A stretch of DNA of 8,165 nt from Bacteroidales bacterium UBA3143 (GCA_002364735.1 DEZB01000063.1:1-8165); one strand, 5' to 3'; shown: positions 1 to 5,948, counted from the first letter of the stretch. The notes: a model not told the origin generated them from the sequence alone. A program made the numbers and translations.

Positions 1-307
1 CTGCTGCATTCAACAGTTCGCGCGGGGGATTGTCTGCATTTCGCTTTATCTCCGCCCGCATGAAGTAAGTGATACTTTGCGCAAATAGATAACACATCTT
101 TCTTGCCGACTTTATTTCTTGCGTTAGTGGGTGTGCACCAAACTTCTGATTAAGGATATTGATGTTAGATGTTTGAGCCATAAGCATATCATATATTTCT
201 TTTATCCTCAGCTTCTCAGGATTATGCTTTTCTATAATCTTTATTACTTTGGTTGCCAATGCGGGAAGTTCCAGCTTGAGCAAATTTGTGTAGGCTATTG
301 TTTTAAT
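1..307 (-). CDS. Partial hypothetical protein (5' end of gene, possibly with a broken start)
   Basis: An open frame reads leftwards from 307 and leaves the window at position 1, giving about 102 residues. The translation begins IKTIAYTNLLKLELPAL and continues with KVIKIIEKHNPEKLRIKEIYDML, FGAHPLTQEI and SITYFMRAEIKRNADNPP. It looks like a soluble, mostly helical, charged protein and reads like real coding sequence. I cannot name the family with certainty; it resembles helical Bacteroidota proteins of unknown function (DUF6261-like is a guess only). The natural start would be the ATG at 313-311, but the next codon is TAA (310-308). A single A-to-T change in an AAA lysine codon would explain this, turning M-K-I-K into M-stop-I-K. 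No other in-frame ATG lies near; the first is about 33 codons downstream. The gene is therefore inactivated, uses a rare start (ATT 307, or TTG at 283), or the base is a sequencing error. Confidence 0.6.
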   Translation of the reverse strand, partial: MKTIAYTNLLKLELPALATKVIKIIEKHNPEKLRIKEIYDMLMAQTSNINILNQKFGAHPLTQEIKSARKMCYLFAQSITYFMRAEIKRNADNPPRELLNAA

Positions 308-313
308 TTACAT

Positions 314-574
314 AATGTGCATTTTTTGGAGATATTTTCGTGGTATTAGAAGATTATGTTTTCTGTTCCCAAATAGGAGATAAAGCTGACTTCAGAATTA
401 ACCCCCAAAATCAAATTCGCAAAAAAATAACAAATTTATCGATACATCCAACACATTTCACACAAAAAATGTTTCAAATTGAGATTACTTTCACTTATTC
501 AAGCCTTAATTCATGTAAGACAAAGTTTAATGAGTAACTTAAGAGCTTAACATCAAGAGATTTCACTATAACAA
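314..574. other. AT-rich intergenic stretch without a convincing gene
   Basis: Between the left-edge gene and the 41-bp repeat array the sequence is AT-rich. A 65-codon plus-strand frame from a GTG at 340 shows no domain, signal peptide or start context and is judged noncoding. I see no RNA gene here. The only candidate signal is the minus-strand -7 box near 431. Confidence 0.5.
431..438 (-). promoter_or_regulatory. Possible Bacteroidota -7 box for the left-edge gene
   Basis: On the minus strand this reads TAAATTTG, a full match to the Bacteroidota -7 pattern TAnnTTTG. A TTTGTG at about 466-461 is a candidate -33 element, but the gap of about 24 nt is longer than usual. It lies roughly 120 nt upstream of the ATG at 313. 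The assignment is weak because such AT-rich matches occur by chance. Confidence 0.2.
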
Positions 575-950
575 TTTATTTGCTGTAAAACACAAGCAAA
601 GACATGACAAAAAGAACTTATTTGCTCAAAACCGATGCTAAAGTGCAAGAAAACAATTTATTTTAGTCAATTCATGCCCTCGGAAAGCTTAAAAACTTTT
701 ATTTTGCCCAATCCTATCTCTCGGATTGTCTGAAAACTTTTATTTTATCCAATCCATCGTCTCGGAAAGCGTGAATACTTTTATTTTAGGCAATCCATGC
801 TCTCGGAAAGGCTGAAAACTTTTATTTTGACGAATCCATGACCTCGGAAAGTCTGAAAACTTTTATTTTAAGCAAAACAGAAAGGTGGAATGTGCAAAAT
901 ATTTTACTTTATAAGAGATCATAATACGGATTAGTCAAAATAATTTGTGC
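575..950. repeat. 41-bp direct tandem repeat array, strong core 657-869, decayed flanks
   Basis: TTTATTTT recurs at 657, 698, 739, 780, 821 and 862, exactly 41 bp apart each time. Each unit reads roughly TTTATTTT, three variable bases, CAATCCATG, two variable bases, CTCGGAAAG, two variable bases, then TGAAAACT. Five full units (657-861) are clear, and a sixth begins at 862. Weaker cognates lie near the same period on both sides: TTTATTTG at 575, CTTATTTG at 617, TTTACTTT at 903, and a CGGATTAGTCAAAA segment near 928-940. The array therefore seems to have about nine units that decay outwards. It is not a CRISPR: the whole unit is repeated and no unique spacers exist. It sits in the intergenic space upstream of the B12 operon promoter. 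The AT-rich tracts recur about every four helical turns, so intrinsic bending or protein binding is possible; that is inference. Confidence 0.85.
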
Positions 951-1072
951 AAAACAAAACCACTCACGATAGAGTGCAAAAAAGCAGTACATCTTTATGC
1001 TGTTGAAACAGTCACTCCCGATTAACCGTCGCATTCAGATTTTTGATCCAATGCTTTAAGAGAAATATTTAT

Positions 1073-1080
1073 TATCTTTG
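1073..1080 (+). promoter_or_regulatory. Probable -7 box of the B12 uptake operon promoter
   Basis: TATCTTTG matches the Bacteroidota sigma-ABfr -7 consensus TAnnTTTG exactly. It lies 58 nt upstream of the first gene's ATG. A TTTTG at 1041-1045 is a possible -33 element, but its gap of 27 nt is longer than the usual 19-21. The predicted transcript would start near 1086-1088 with a leader of about 50 nt. Confidence 0.45.
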
Positions 1081-1088
1081 TCACCTAA

Positions 1089-1113
1089 CACACCATTTGT
1101 ATATGAAGGTGTG
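1089..1113 (+). promoter_or_regulatory. Leader hairpin ahead of the B12 operon
   Basis: CACACC (1089-1094) can pair with GGTGTG (1108-1113) around a 13-nt AT-rich loop, in the short leader between the -7 box and the first start codon. No T-run follows, so it is not an intrinsic terminator. It lacks the conserved segments of a cobalamin riboswitch. It could stabilise the mRNA 5' end or bind a regulator, but no function is shown by the sequence. Confidence 0.3.
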
Positions 1114-1138
1114 AGAAAAAGAAAAACCAACTCCTGCA

Positions 1139-1954
1139 ATGATAAAAAAAACCATTATATCGCTCTTATTTCTATTGTGCATACCCATACTATTTGCGCA
1201 AACATACAAACGCATTATTTCGCTGGCACCATCGCTCACACAAAGCTTGTACTACTTGGAAGCGCAAGACAAGTTGGTGGGCAGAACCAGTTATTGCGTG
1301 GCGGCCGAGGGTGACGATGTGCCCATTGTAGCATCGGCCGTTACGCTGAACATGGAAAAAGCAATAGCTATGAAACCCGACTTGGTGTTGGTGTTGGGCC
1401 TTACTGATGCTAAAGATGTTGAAACTTTGCGTAAGTTTGACATTGAAGTAGAAGTGTTTGAGTCGCCCCACTCTTTCAAAGATATTTGCGATCAATTTAT
1501 CCATTTGGGTAAAGTGTTGGGCAAGTCGGACAAAGCAAAACAAATTGTGGCTGAGAGCAAAACCAAAATAAAAGAGATACAACAACAACGATTGGGAAAA
1601 CCAATTCCTAATATATTCTTTCAAGTGGGAAGTAATCCGCTTTTCACCGTAACGCCCAACACGTTTATGGATGACTACATTACATTGATGGGAGGCAAGA
1701 ATATATCATCGGAATTGACAAAAGGAATTATTGGTCGTGAGTTTGTGGTGGCTAAAAACCCCGACTACATTTTTATTTGCACCATGGGAGTGACCACCGA
1801 TGAAGAGACAAAAATGTGGAAAAACTACACAAGTATGAACGCAGTTAAAAACAACAACTTATTTACAATAGAAGCCGACATTGCCTGCCAACCTACTCCC
1901 ATTACTTTTGTGAAGACTATGGAGGTAATGAATAAGGCAATGAGTAAGCAGTAA
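1139..1954 (+). CDS. btuF: Periplasmic cobalamin-binding protein of an ABC importer (BtuF-like)
   Basis: The 271-residue protein has an N-terminal signal peptide: KK at 3-4, a hydrophobic core at about 6-19, and probable signal peptidase I cleavage after Ala20 (FA|Q). The mature part fits the periplasmic-binding-protein fold of the BtuF/FecB class (Peripla_BP_2). RIISLAPSLTQSLYYLEA at 25-42 is the first beta-alpha unit. LVGRTSYC at 46-53 has the Tyr-Cys pair common in B12 binders. MEKAIAMKPDLVLV at 72-85 is the typical N-lobe segment, and residues 157-200 begin the C-lobe. It would capture corrinoid in the periplasm and hand it to the permease encoded two genes downstream. It is first in a four-gene operon, 17 nt before the adenosyltransferase start. 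The Cys at 14 is not in a good lipobox, so a soluble protein is more likely than a lipoprotein. A siderophore or haem ligand is possible for the family, but the adenosyltransferase neighbour favours B12. Confidence 0.85.
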   Translation: MIKKTIISLLFLLCIPILFAQTYKRIISLAPSLTQSLYYLEAQDKLVGRTSYCVAAEGDDVPIVASAVTLNMEKAIAMKPDLVLVLGLTDAKDVETLRKFDIEVEVFESPHSFKDICDQFIHLGKVLGKSDKAKQIVAESKTKIKEIQQQRLGKPIPNIFFQVGSNPLFTVTPNTFMDDYITLMGGKNISSELTKGIIGREFVVAKNPDYIFICTMGVTTDEETKMWKNYTSMNAVKNNNLFTIEADIACQPTPITFVKTMEVMNKAMSKQ

Positions 1955-1971
1955 ATGGAGGAAGATATAAT

Positions 1972-2535
1972 ATGAATATTACAACAGACAATATAACGAA
2001 AGGCAACGGTCTTATACACATTTATACCGGAACGGGAAAAGGCAAAACAACTGCTGCCATAGGGCTTGCAGTGCGTGCATTGGGTAGCGGCATGTCAGTT
2101 TGCTACTGTTCGTTTCACAAAGATCCCGACAAATATGGCTATACAGAGATGGAGGGTCTGAAGAAACTGGGAGCCAATGCCCTCAATTTTGCCAAGCATC
2201 ATCCACACATGGAGAAAAATGTGAGCCAAGAAACCCTTGATGAAATAACAAGTGAAGTGAATGAAGCTATTAAAACCATTGCCACACTGATGAATACGGT
2301 ACAATTTGATCTGCTAATATTGGATGAAATATGTATTTCCGTTAGAGACAACTACCTCAACGAAGATACGTTGATTGAGTTTCTGGAAAATAAACCCATG
2401 GAGACTGAATTAGTACTTACTGGTAGAGGTGCAACCGAAAGAATAATAAATATGGCACAATATGTAACAAATATGGAGTGCGTGAAACATCCTTATAATG
2501 AAGGTGTGCCTAATAGAAAAGGAATTGAATATTAA
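1972..2535 (+). CDS. cobO: Cob(I)alamin / cob(I)yrinic acid a,c-diamide adenosyltransferase (CobO/BtuR family)
   Basis: This 187-residue cytoplasmic enzyme transfers the 5'-deoxyadenosyl group of ATP to Co(I) corrinoids, making the coenzyme form of B12. Visible motifs are the P-loop GTGKGKTT at 20-27, which is the unusual CobA-type Walker A, and LILDE at 115-119 as the acidic Walker B-like strand. LTGR follows at 149-152, then the family ending with KHPY at 172-175 and GIEY at the C-terminus. The length is typical of the CobA/CobO/BtuR family, which is unrelated to the PduO and EutT types. The N-terminus is short but complete. A GGAGG at 1957-1961, about 10 nt upstream of the ATG, could assist initiation. 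Placed between the binding protein and permease genes, it would adenosylate imported cobalamin, so it marks this transporter as corrinoid-specific. A role in de novo synthesis is possible, but no other cob genes are in the window. Confidence 0.93.
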   Translation: MNITTDNITKGNGLIHIYTGTGKGKTTAAIGLAVRALGSGMSVCYCSFHKDPDKYGYTEMEGLKKLGANALNFAKHHPHMEKNVSQETLDEITSEVNEAIKTIATLMNTVQFDLLILDEICISVRDNYLNEDTLIEFLENKPMETELVLTGRGATERIINMAQYVTNMECVKHPYNEGVPNRKGIEY

Positions 2536-2565
2536 TCAAGACTTTGTTTTCTCTTACATAAAGGA

Positions 2566-3579
2566 ATGAAAAGTAATCAGTTACGTTGGGGAGTCTATTC
2601 ATTGATATTGCTTGCTGTGGCATTGGCAGCCGTAGTGTTGTCGCTAAGCGTGGGTGAAGTGTCTATTCCCTTTAGAGAGCTTCCTAACATCTTCTCTCAA
2701 AAAGAGAGCATGGAATATGGTGTGCTATTCTACATACGTATACCACGCACTTTGCTGGGTTTTGCTGTGGGCGGTAGCCTTAGTTTGGCAGGAGCCATAT
2801 TGCAAGGCATCTATCGCAATCCATTGGTGGAGCCATACACACTGGGTATATCGGGCGGAGCATCTTTGGGCGTAACGTTTGTGTTGGTGTCGGGGTTGCA
2901 TCTTGCCCACATACTTATACTGCCCATTGCAGGTTTTATTGGTGCATTTATCACTATCTTTTTGGTCTATTCATTGAGTATACGCAATAGGGAGTTAAAT
3001 GTTAATCGCATGTTGCTGATTGGGGTAATGATTAGTTTCATCTCCTCATCGCTTATGATGTTCTTGATGTCAATCACCTCTTCCGAAAATATTCAAAGCA
3101 TTGTTTATTGGATGATGGGCTCGCTCAATGAGTCTAATCAAGCACTTATCTCCATTGTGGTGATTCTTTCACTGCTTTGTTTGGCAGTGTCCTATATGTT
3201 TGTGATGCCCCTTAATGCATTGCGCTTGGGCGAAGAACGCGCCAAACATTTGGGCGTAAACTCCAATGTTATTATTCGCATATTGTTCATCATCACGTCG
3301 CTGTTGACGGGTGCAGCCATATCTGTAGCAGGAGTCATTGGGTTTGTAGGATTGGTTATTCCACACATTGTAAGGCTGTGGGTTGGGTCTGATTACAGAA
3401 TTATGCTTATTGCATCTTTTTTAAGTGGTAGCACATTTCTTTTGATTTGCGATGTGATAGCGCGCACTGTTATTTCGCCCAATGAGTTGCCCATTGGCGT
3501 TATCACAGGCATTGTTGGAGGTATTGTGTTTATAGTGTTGCTCAGTAAGTCAAGAAAAAAAACGAAGGTGCTGTCATGA
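2566..3579 (+). CDS. btuC: Cobalamin ABC transporter permease, FecCD family (BtuC-like)
   Basis: A 337-residue inner-membrane protein of the FecCD/BtuC permease family, which normally has ten membrane helices and works as a dimer. Helix 1 is at about 9-29. IRIPRTLLGFAVGGSLSLAG at about 58-77 is the family's hallmark early segment, followed by YRNPLVEPYTLGISGGASLG at about 83-102. LGVNSNVIIRILF at about 228-240 is the cytoplasmic coupling region that contacts the ATPase. SVAGVIGFVGLVIPHIVRLW at about 254-273 is the other strongly conserved signature. It forms the corrinoid translocation path. It starts 30 nt after the adenosyltransferase stop, with AAGGA directly before the ATG. It overlaps the ATPase start by 4 nt (ATGA), which suggests translational coupling. 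Confidence 0.92.
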   Translation: MKSNQLRWGVYSLILLAVALAAVVLSLSVGEVSIPFRELPNIFSQKESMEYGVLFYIRIPRTLLGFAVGGSLSLAGAILQGIYRNPLVEPYTLGISGGASLGVTFVLVSGLHLAHILILPIAGFIGAFITIFLVYSLSIRNRELNVNRMLLIGVMISFISSSLMMFLMSITSSENIQSIVYWMMGSLNESNQALISIVVILSLLCLAVSYMFVMPLNALRLGEERAKHLGVNSNVIIRILFIITSLLTGAAISVAGVIGFVGLVIPHIVRLWVGSDYRIMLIASFLSGSTFLLICDVIARTVISPNELPIGVITGIVGGIVFIVLLSKSRKKTKVLS

Positions 3580-4394
3580 AAAATCCCATTATACAGATAG
3601 AAAACCTGCGATGTGGTTACAAAAGTGGATTCCATATTGATGACATCAACTTTTCGTTGACCAAAGGTCAGTTTACAGGCATTATAGGTCCAAATGGCTC
3701 TGGCAAAACAACGTTGTTTAGAGGTATTTCGGGCAATTTGCCAATTGATAAAGGCAGGGTGCTGTTCGATGGTAAGGATTTATCCATATTATCACTCCGC
3801 GAAAAGGCACAGAAACTTTCTATCGTAACTCAGTTTAGAGAAACAACCAACATGACTGTTGAAGAGTATGTCTTGATGGGAAGGATACCCTACAGAAAAC
3901 AATTTCAGTTTTTTGATACAAAAAAAGATATTGCCATTTCGCATCACTATATGCAGTTGACCAACACCTACCGACTGCGCAACAAGCAAATGACGGAACT
4001 GAGTGGTGGCGAGCAACAAATGGTGAGCATTGCGTCGGCTTTGTCTCAACAGCCACAATTGCTACTGCTGGACGAACCCACAGCTCATCTTGACATAACG
4101 CATCAAATGCAGTTTATGAACCTCATTCAAAAACTAAATGAAGAGTTGAGCCTTTCGGTCATCATGATTGTGCACGACTTGTCGCTTGCAGCAGAGTATT
4201 GCGACTATATGCTGATGATGAAAGATGGCAAAATATACAACCAGGGAACTCCCGACGTTGTGCTTACTTACGATCAGATAGAGGATGTGTATAACACGGT
4301 GGTGATTGTGAAAACAAACCCGATTTCGGGGAAGCCAGTAGTTTTTCCTGTGTCGGAGAGGAGGTTGAATGAGTATAAGAGTGGTAAGGGGTGA
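3576..4394 (+). CDS. btuD: Cobalamin ABC transporter ATP-binding protein (BtuD/FecE-like)
   Basis: A 272-residue ABC ATPase that would power the permease encoded just upstream. All catalytic motifs are intact: Walker A GPNGSGKTT at 38-46, the Q-loop Gln at 86 (IVTQ), signature LSGGEQQ at 142-148, Walker B LLLLDEP at 162-168, D-loop HLD at 171-173 and the switch His at 200. The region after about 215 is typical of the FecE/BtuD group (DGKIYNQGTPDVVLT, then NPISGKPVVFPV). The ATG overlaps the permease stop (ATGA), so the pair is probably translated together. The last residues (EYKSGKG) and the stop codon are encoded by the edge of a 7-bp repeat block (about 4371-4440), so the C-terminal tail seems to have been set by repeat DNA rather than by family conservation. 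Confidence 0.92.
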   Translation: MKNPIIQIENLRCGYKSGFHIDDINFSLTKGQFTGIIGPNGSGKTTLFRGISGNLPIDKGRVLFDGKDLSILSLREKAQKLSIVTQFRETTNMTVEEYVLMGRIPYRKQFQFFDTKKDIAISHHYMQLTNTYRLRNKQMTELSGGEQQMVSIASALSQQPQLLLLDEPTAHLDITHQMQFMNLIQKLNEELSLSVIMIVHDLSLAAEYCDYMLMMKDGKIYNQGTPDVVLTYDQIEDVYNTVVIVKTNPISGKPVVFPVSERRLNEYKSGKG

Positions 4395-4439
4395 GGAGTA
4401 AGGGTAAGGAGTGAATAGTGAATAGTGAACAGTGAACAG
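4385..4439 (+). repeat. Heptamer tandem repeat block A (TRANNAG units)
   Basis: Consecutive units are TAAGGGG, TGAGGAG, TAAGGG (one base short), TAAGGAG, TGAATAG twice and TGAACAG twice. The stop codon of the ATPase gene is the TGA of the second unit. The block resembles the short tandemly repeated heptamers known from cyanobacteria and some Bacteroidota. Tandem TRANNAG puts stop codons in all three plus-strand frames, while the minus strand stays open and encodes a repetitive LFTVHYS-like peptide that should not be annotated as a gene. Confidence 0.85.
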
Positions 4440-4440
4440 A

Positions 4441-4548
4441 GACAGGTCGCGACTTGTCCTTGTAAAATGTTTATAATAGGCAAAGTCGTAGAGACGACAA
4501 TTTATTGCGTCTCGATTAGATAACACGACGATTTATCGCGTCTCTGTG
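4441..4548. repeat. Cluster of REP-like palindromes
   Basis: Three inverted repeats lie in a row. At 4441-4458 an 18-bp near-perfect palindrome is centred on TCGCGA, with one G-T pair. At 4491-4513 GAGACG pairs with CGTCTC, and CAAT with ATTG inside it. At about 4524-4548 a related copy has CGAT/ATCG and GCGTCTCTGTG. The GAGACG...CGTCTC type of element is widely dispersed in Bacteroidota and cyanobacterial intergenic DNA. The cluster directly follows heptamer block A, downstream of the B12 operon, and could act as an mRNA 3'-end stem. No T-tract is present for intrinsic termination. Confidence 0.6.
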
Positions 4549-4586
4549 AAAAATCATAGCGCTGCCTGAAATCATTCGCCCCCCAG

Positions 4587-4600
4587 CCCCCTAAAGGGGG
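4587..4600. repeat. GC-rich palindrome CCCCC-TAAA-GGGGG
   Basis: A 5-bp perfect stem with a TAAA loop is preceded by CCCCCCAG and followed by AGTGGGT. Such C-run/G-run palindromes are common dispersed intergenic elements in Bacteroidota. No T-run follows on either strand, so a classical terminator is not supported, although a transcript-end stabilising role is possible. Confidence 0.5.
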
Positions 4601-4640
4601 AGTGGGTAAGTGCAGTATTTAATCATCATTACCGCCCAAA

Positions 4641-4684
4641 ACCTGCACGTTGCAAAGTCCCCTCGTAGGGCATTAGGGGCAGGT
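4641..4684. repeat. Imperfect inverted repeat, second GC-rich dispersed element
   Basis: ACCTGC (4641-4646) is the inverted complement of GCAGGT (4679-4684). Between them AAAGTCCCCTCGTAGGG and TTAGGGG repeat the C-run/G-run pattern of the palindrome at 4587-4600. It lies upstream of heptamer block B, so 4395-4766 is almost entirely repeat material. Confidence 0.45.
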
Positions 4685-4698
4685 AATTGAGAAACTAA

Positions 4699-4766
4699 TT
4701 GACAAGGGACAATGAAGTCTGTGTTATGAGGTGTGGGGTGAGGGGTAAGGAGTATTTAGTGTTAAT
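4699..4766 (+). repeat. Heptamer tandem repeat block B, leader of the nuclease-fold gene
   Basis: The 7-nt phase runs through TTGACAA, GGGACAA, then TATGAGG (4725), TGTGGGG, TGAGGGG, TAAGGAG, TATTTAG and TGTTAAT. It ends 20 nt before the ATG at 4786, so the immediate upstream region of that gene is mostly repeat-derived. A frame from TTG 4699 runs in phase through it. I rejected that extension because the signal peptide begins at 4786. Confidence 0.65.
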
Positions 4767-4785
4767 AATAAAAATAAAATATAAA

Positions 4786-5610
4786 ATGAAAACTCTCAAT
4801 ATGTTAGCAAAGAAATGTGTGCTTCTTGTATTAATTTTCGCTCCATTATTAGCGCTCTATGGATCTGAAAAAGAGCGCCTCCCATACAAACTTAAAGTTG
4901 GTACCTACAATGTTGGTCATTTTAATCAAGGATCATTAGGCGGTTTTCAGTGGGATGGTAATAGGTTGAAAGCAGAAATGAATAATTGGCGAAGATGGAT
5001 TGGAGAGCAAGGCCTTGATGTTTTGTCGCTTAATGAGTGGAACCATTTTTTTGACAAAGATAGCATGTTTGTAGCTTCAGATGAGTTGCTCAAACCCTAT
5101 TATAAGAACGTTTATATGGGTGGAAATCAAAATTGGATATACAATGGATTTGCTACAAACTACTCATTGAAGAATTTACATCAAATTGACTTGTTTGGTG
5201 ATTATTATGCATTGGTGGGAGATTTGGTTATTGATGGTGTTGTAATAAAGCTAATCACCGTTCATGTTCCATGGCAAGAAAAGTGGCATGACGAATCTAT
5301 TGATAAACTGATTGCATTGTTAAAACAATACGAATATTTTATATGCATGGGTGATATGAATGCAAAAGATAGCAATCAACGAAAATTTATAGAGTCGGGG
5401 TTTAATATGGCAAATGGAGGACCTATGGGTTGGTTTACAACATCTCAATCGTCAATTGAATCAGCGGGTTATAGCGGCGGTGAAAATGTAAATATTGACA
5501 ACATCATTACGAGCAGTAATATTAAGATAATGCGTGTGAATGCTCCAAAAACTGGTTTGAATGATTTTGATCACTTGCCTATTATAGCTGACTTGATTAT
5601 AACTTGGTAG
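4786..5610 (+). CDS. Exported endonuclease/exonuclease/phosphatase family protein
   Basis: From the ATG at 4786 the product has 274 residues and opens with a signal peptide: KK at 9-10, a hydrophobic core at about 11-24, and cleavage near Gly26. The rest carries the full metal-dependent EEP (DNase I-like) active-site set: Asn42 in VGTYNVGHF, Glu84 in LSLNEWN, His160 in ITVHVPW, Asp190 and Asn192 in MGDMNAKD, Asp238 in NIDNIIT, and the Asp262-His263 pair in FDHLP. The fold cleaves phosphodiesters in nucleic acids, phospholipids or small molecules. The substrate here is unknown, and export suggests a periplasmic or extracellular target. An upstream extension to TTG 4699 (29 residues) has no signal-peptide character and runs through heptamer repeats. 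The gene stands alone, flanked by heptamer blocks on both sides, unlike the tight operon before it. No promoter match was found. Confidence 0.85.
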   Translation: MKTLNMLAKKCVLLVLIFAPLLALYGSEKERLPYKLKVGTYNVGHFNQGSLGGFQWDGNRLKAEMNNWRRWIGEQGLDVLSLNEWNHFFDKDSMFVASDELLKPYYKNVYMGGNQNWIYNGFATNYSLKNLHQIDLFGDYYALVGDLVIDGVVIKLITVHVPWQEKWHDESIDKLIALLKQYEYFICMGDMNAKDSNQRKFIESGFNMANGGPMGWFTTSQSSIESAGYSGGENVNIDNIITSSNIKIMRVNAPKTGLNDFDHLPIIADLIITW

Positions 5611-5635
5611 GGGTGAATTCAGAGTGAGGGCTCAG

Positions 5636-5698
5636 TGAGGAGTGAATAGTAAGTAGTAAGTAGTAAGTAGTGAATAGTAAGCAGTGAATAGTAAGTGG
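5636..5698 (+). repeat. Heptamer tandem repeat block C (nine units)
   Basis: Nine unbroken 7-bp units begin 25 bp after the nuclease-fold gene's stop: TGAGGAG, TGAATAG, TAAGTAG three times, TGAATAG, TAAGCAG, TGAATAG, TAAGTGG. Two longer related units (TGAATTCAGAG at 5613, TGAGGGCTCAG at 5625) lie just upstream. The block runs directly into the first copy of the GTCAACCCT hairpin module. Confidence 0.9.
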
Positions 5699-5701
5699 AA
5701 A

Positions 5702-5750
5702 GTCAACCCTTTTTAGGGAAGCGACGGTGAATTGAAAGTTGACAATTCAC
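5702..5750 (+). repeat. Hairpin module, copy 1
   Basis: GTCAACCCT, three T, then TAGGGAAGC at 5702-5722: a CCCT/AGGG mini-hairpin with conserved arms. It is followed by an 8-bp inverted repeat, GTGAATTG (5727-5734) and CAATTCAC (5743-5750). The same core recurs at 5891 and 6189. Confidence 0.8.
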
Positions 5751-5767
5751 TCAAGACCATCTCACTC

Positions 5768-5802
5768 AACCCATATCACACAACTCACACCCTAAACCTC
5801 AT
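5768..5802 (-). repeat. Heptamer block H, C-rich orientation
   Basis: Read on the minus strand, five 7-nt steps give TATGAGG, TTTAGGG, TGTGAGT, TGTGTGA and TATGGGT, related to block B (TATGAGG, TGTGGGG). It is an inverted, more degenerate heptamer run between modules 1 and 2. Confidence 0.5.
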
Positions 5803-5807
5803 ACTGG

Positions 5808-5877
5808 TAAAGAGTGAGGAGTAAGTAGTAAGTAGTAAGTAGTGAACAGTGAACAGTGAAGAGTGAACAGTGAAGAG
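5808..5877 (+). repeat. Heptamer tandem repeat block D (ten units)
   Basis: Ten unbroken units: TAAAGAG, TGAGGAG, TAAGTAG three times, TGAACAG twice, TGAAGAG, TGAACAG, TGAAGAG. This mirrors block C, with three TAAGTAG after TGAGGAG or TGAATAG, and is again followed within about 15 bp by GGAAAGTCAACCC. C plus module 1 and D plus module 2 are therefore two copies of one larger composite unit. Confidence 0.9.
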
Positions 5878-5890
5878 TGAAAGTTGGAAA

Positions 5891-5948
5891 GTCAACCCTA
5901 TATAGGGAAGCAACTGTGAATTGACAGTTGACAAGTGACAATTGACAA
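5891..5948 (+). repeat. Hairpin module, copy 2, with TTGACAR heptamers
   Basis: GTCAACCCT, ATA, TAGGGAAGC at 5891-5911 contains the perfect 12-bp palindrome CCCTATATAGGG. It is followed by TTGACAG, TTGACAA, GTGACAA, TTGACAA (5921-5948), an exact 7-nt phase. These TTGACA strings look like sigma-70 -35 boxes but are repeat units without matching -10 boxes. Confidence 0.8.

Noticed and set aside
131..537. Two plus-strand frames at the left end (131-349 and 340-537)
   Set aside because: The first is antisense to the protein-like minus-strand frame. The second has a GTG start, low-complexity AT-rich composition and no domain.
657..869. CRISPR array
   Set aside because: The whole 41-bp unit is repeated with only 2-3 variable positions; there are no unique spacers and no cas genes.
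961..976. CACTC...GAGTG hairpin as a terminator
   Set aside because: The stem is only 5 bp and no T-run follows on the plus strand. On the minus strand the following tract is T-rich but no gene ends there.
4134..4526. Minus-strand frames with LFTVHYSLFTPYPY-like repeats
   Set aside because: They arise because the complement of TRANNAG heptamers lacks stop codons in every frame; they also lie antisense to the ATPase gene.
4587..4600. C5/G5 hairpin as a rho-independent terminator
   Set aside because: No T-tract follows on either strand; it fits a dispersed palindrome better.
4699..4785. N-terminal extension of the nuclease-fold gene from TTG 4699
   Set aside because: It is encoded largely by heptamer repeats and would bury the signal peptide that begins at ATG 4786.
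5921..5948. TTGACA strings as sigma-70 -35 promoter boxes
   Set aside because: They are units of a 7-bp tandem repeat, no paired -10 box is present, and Bacteroidota use a different promoter consensus.
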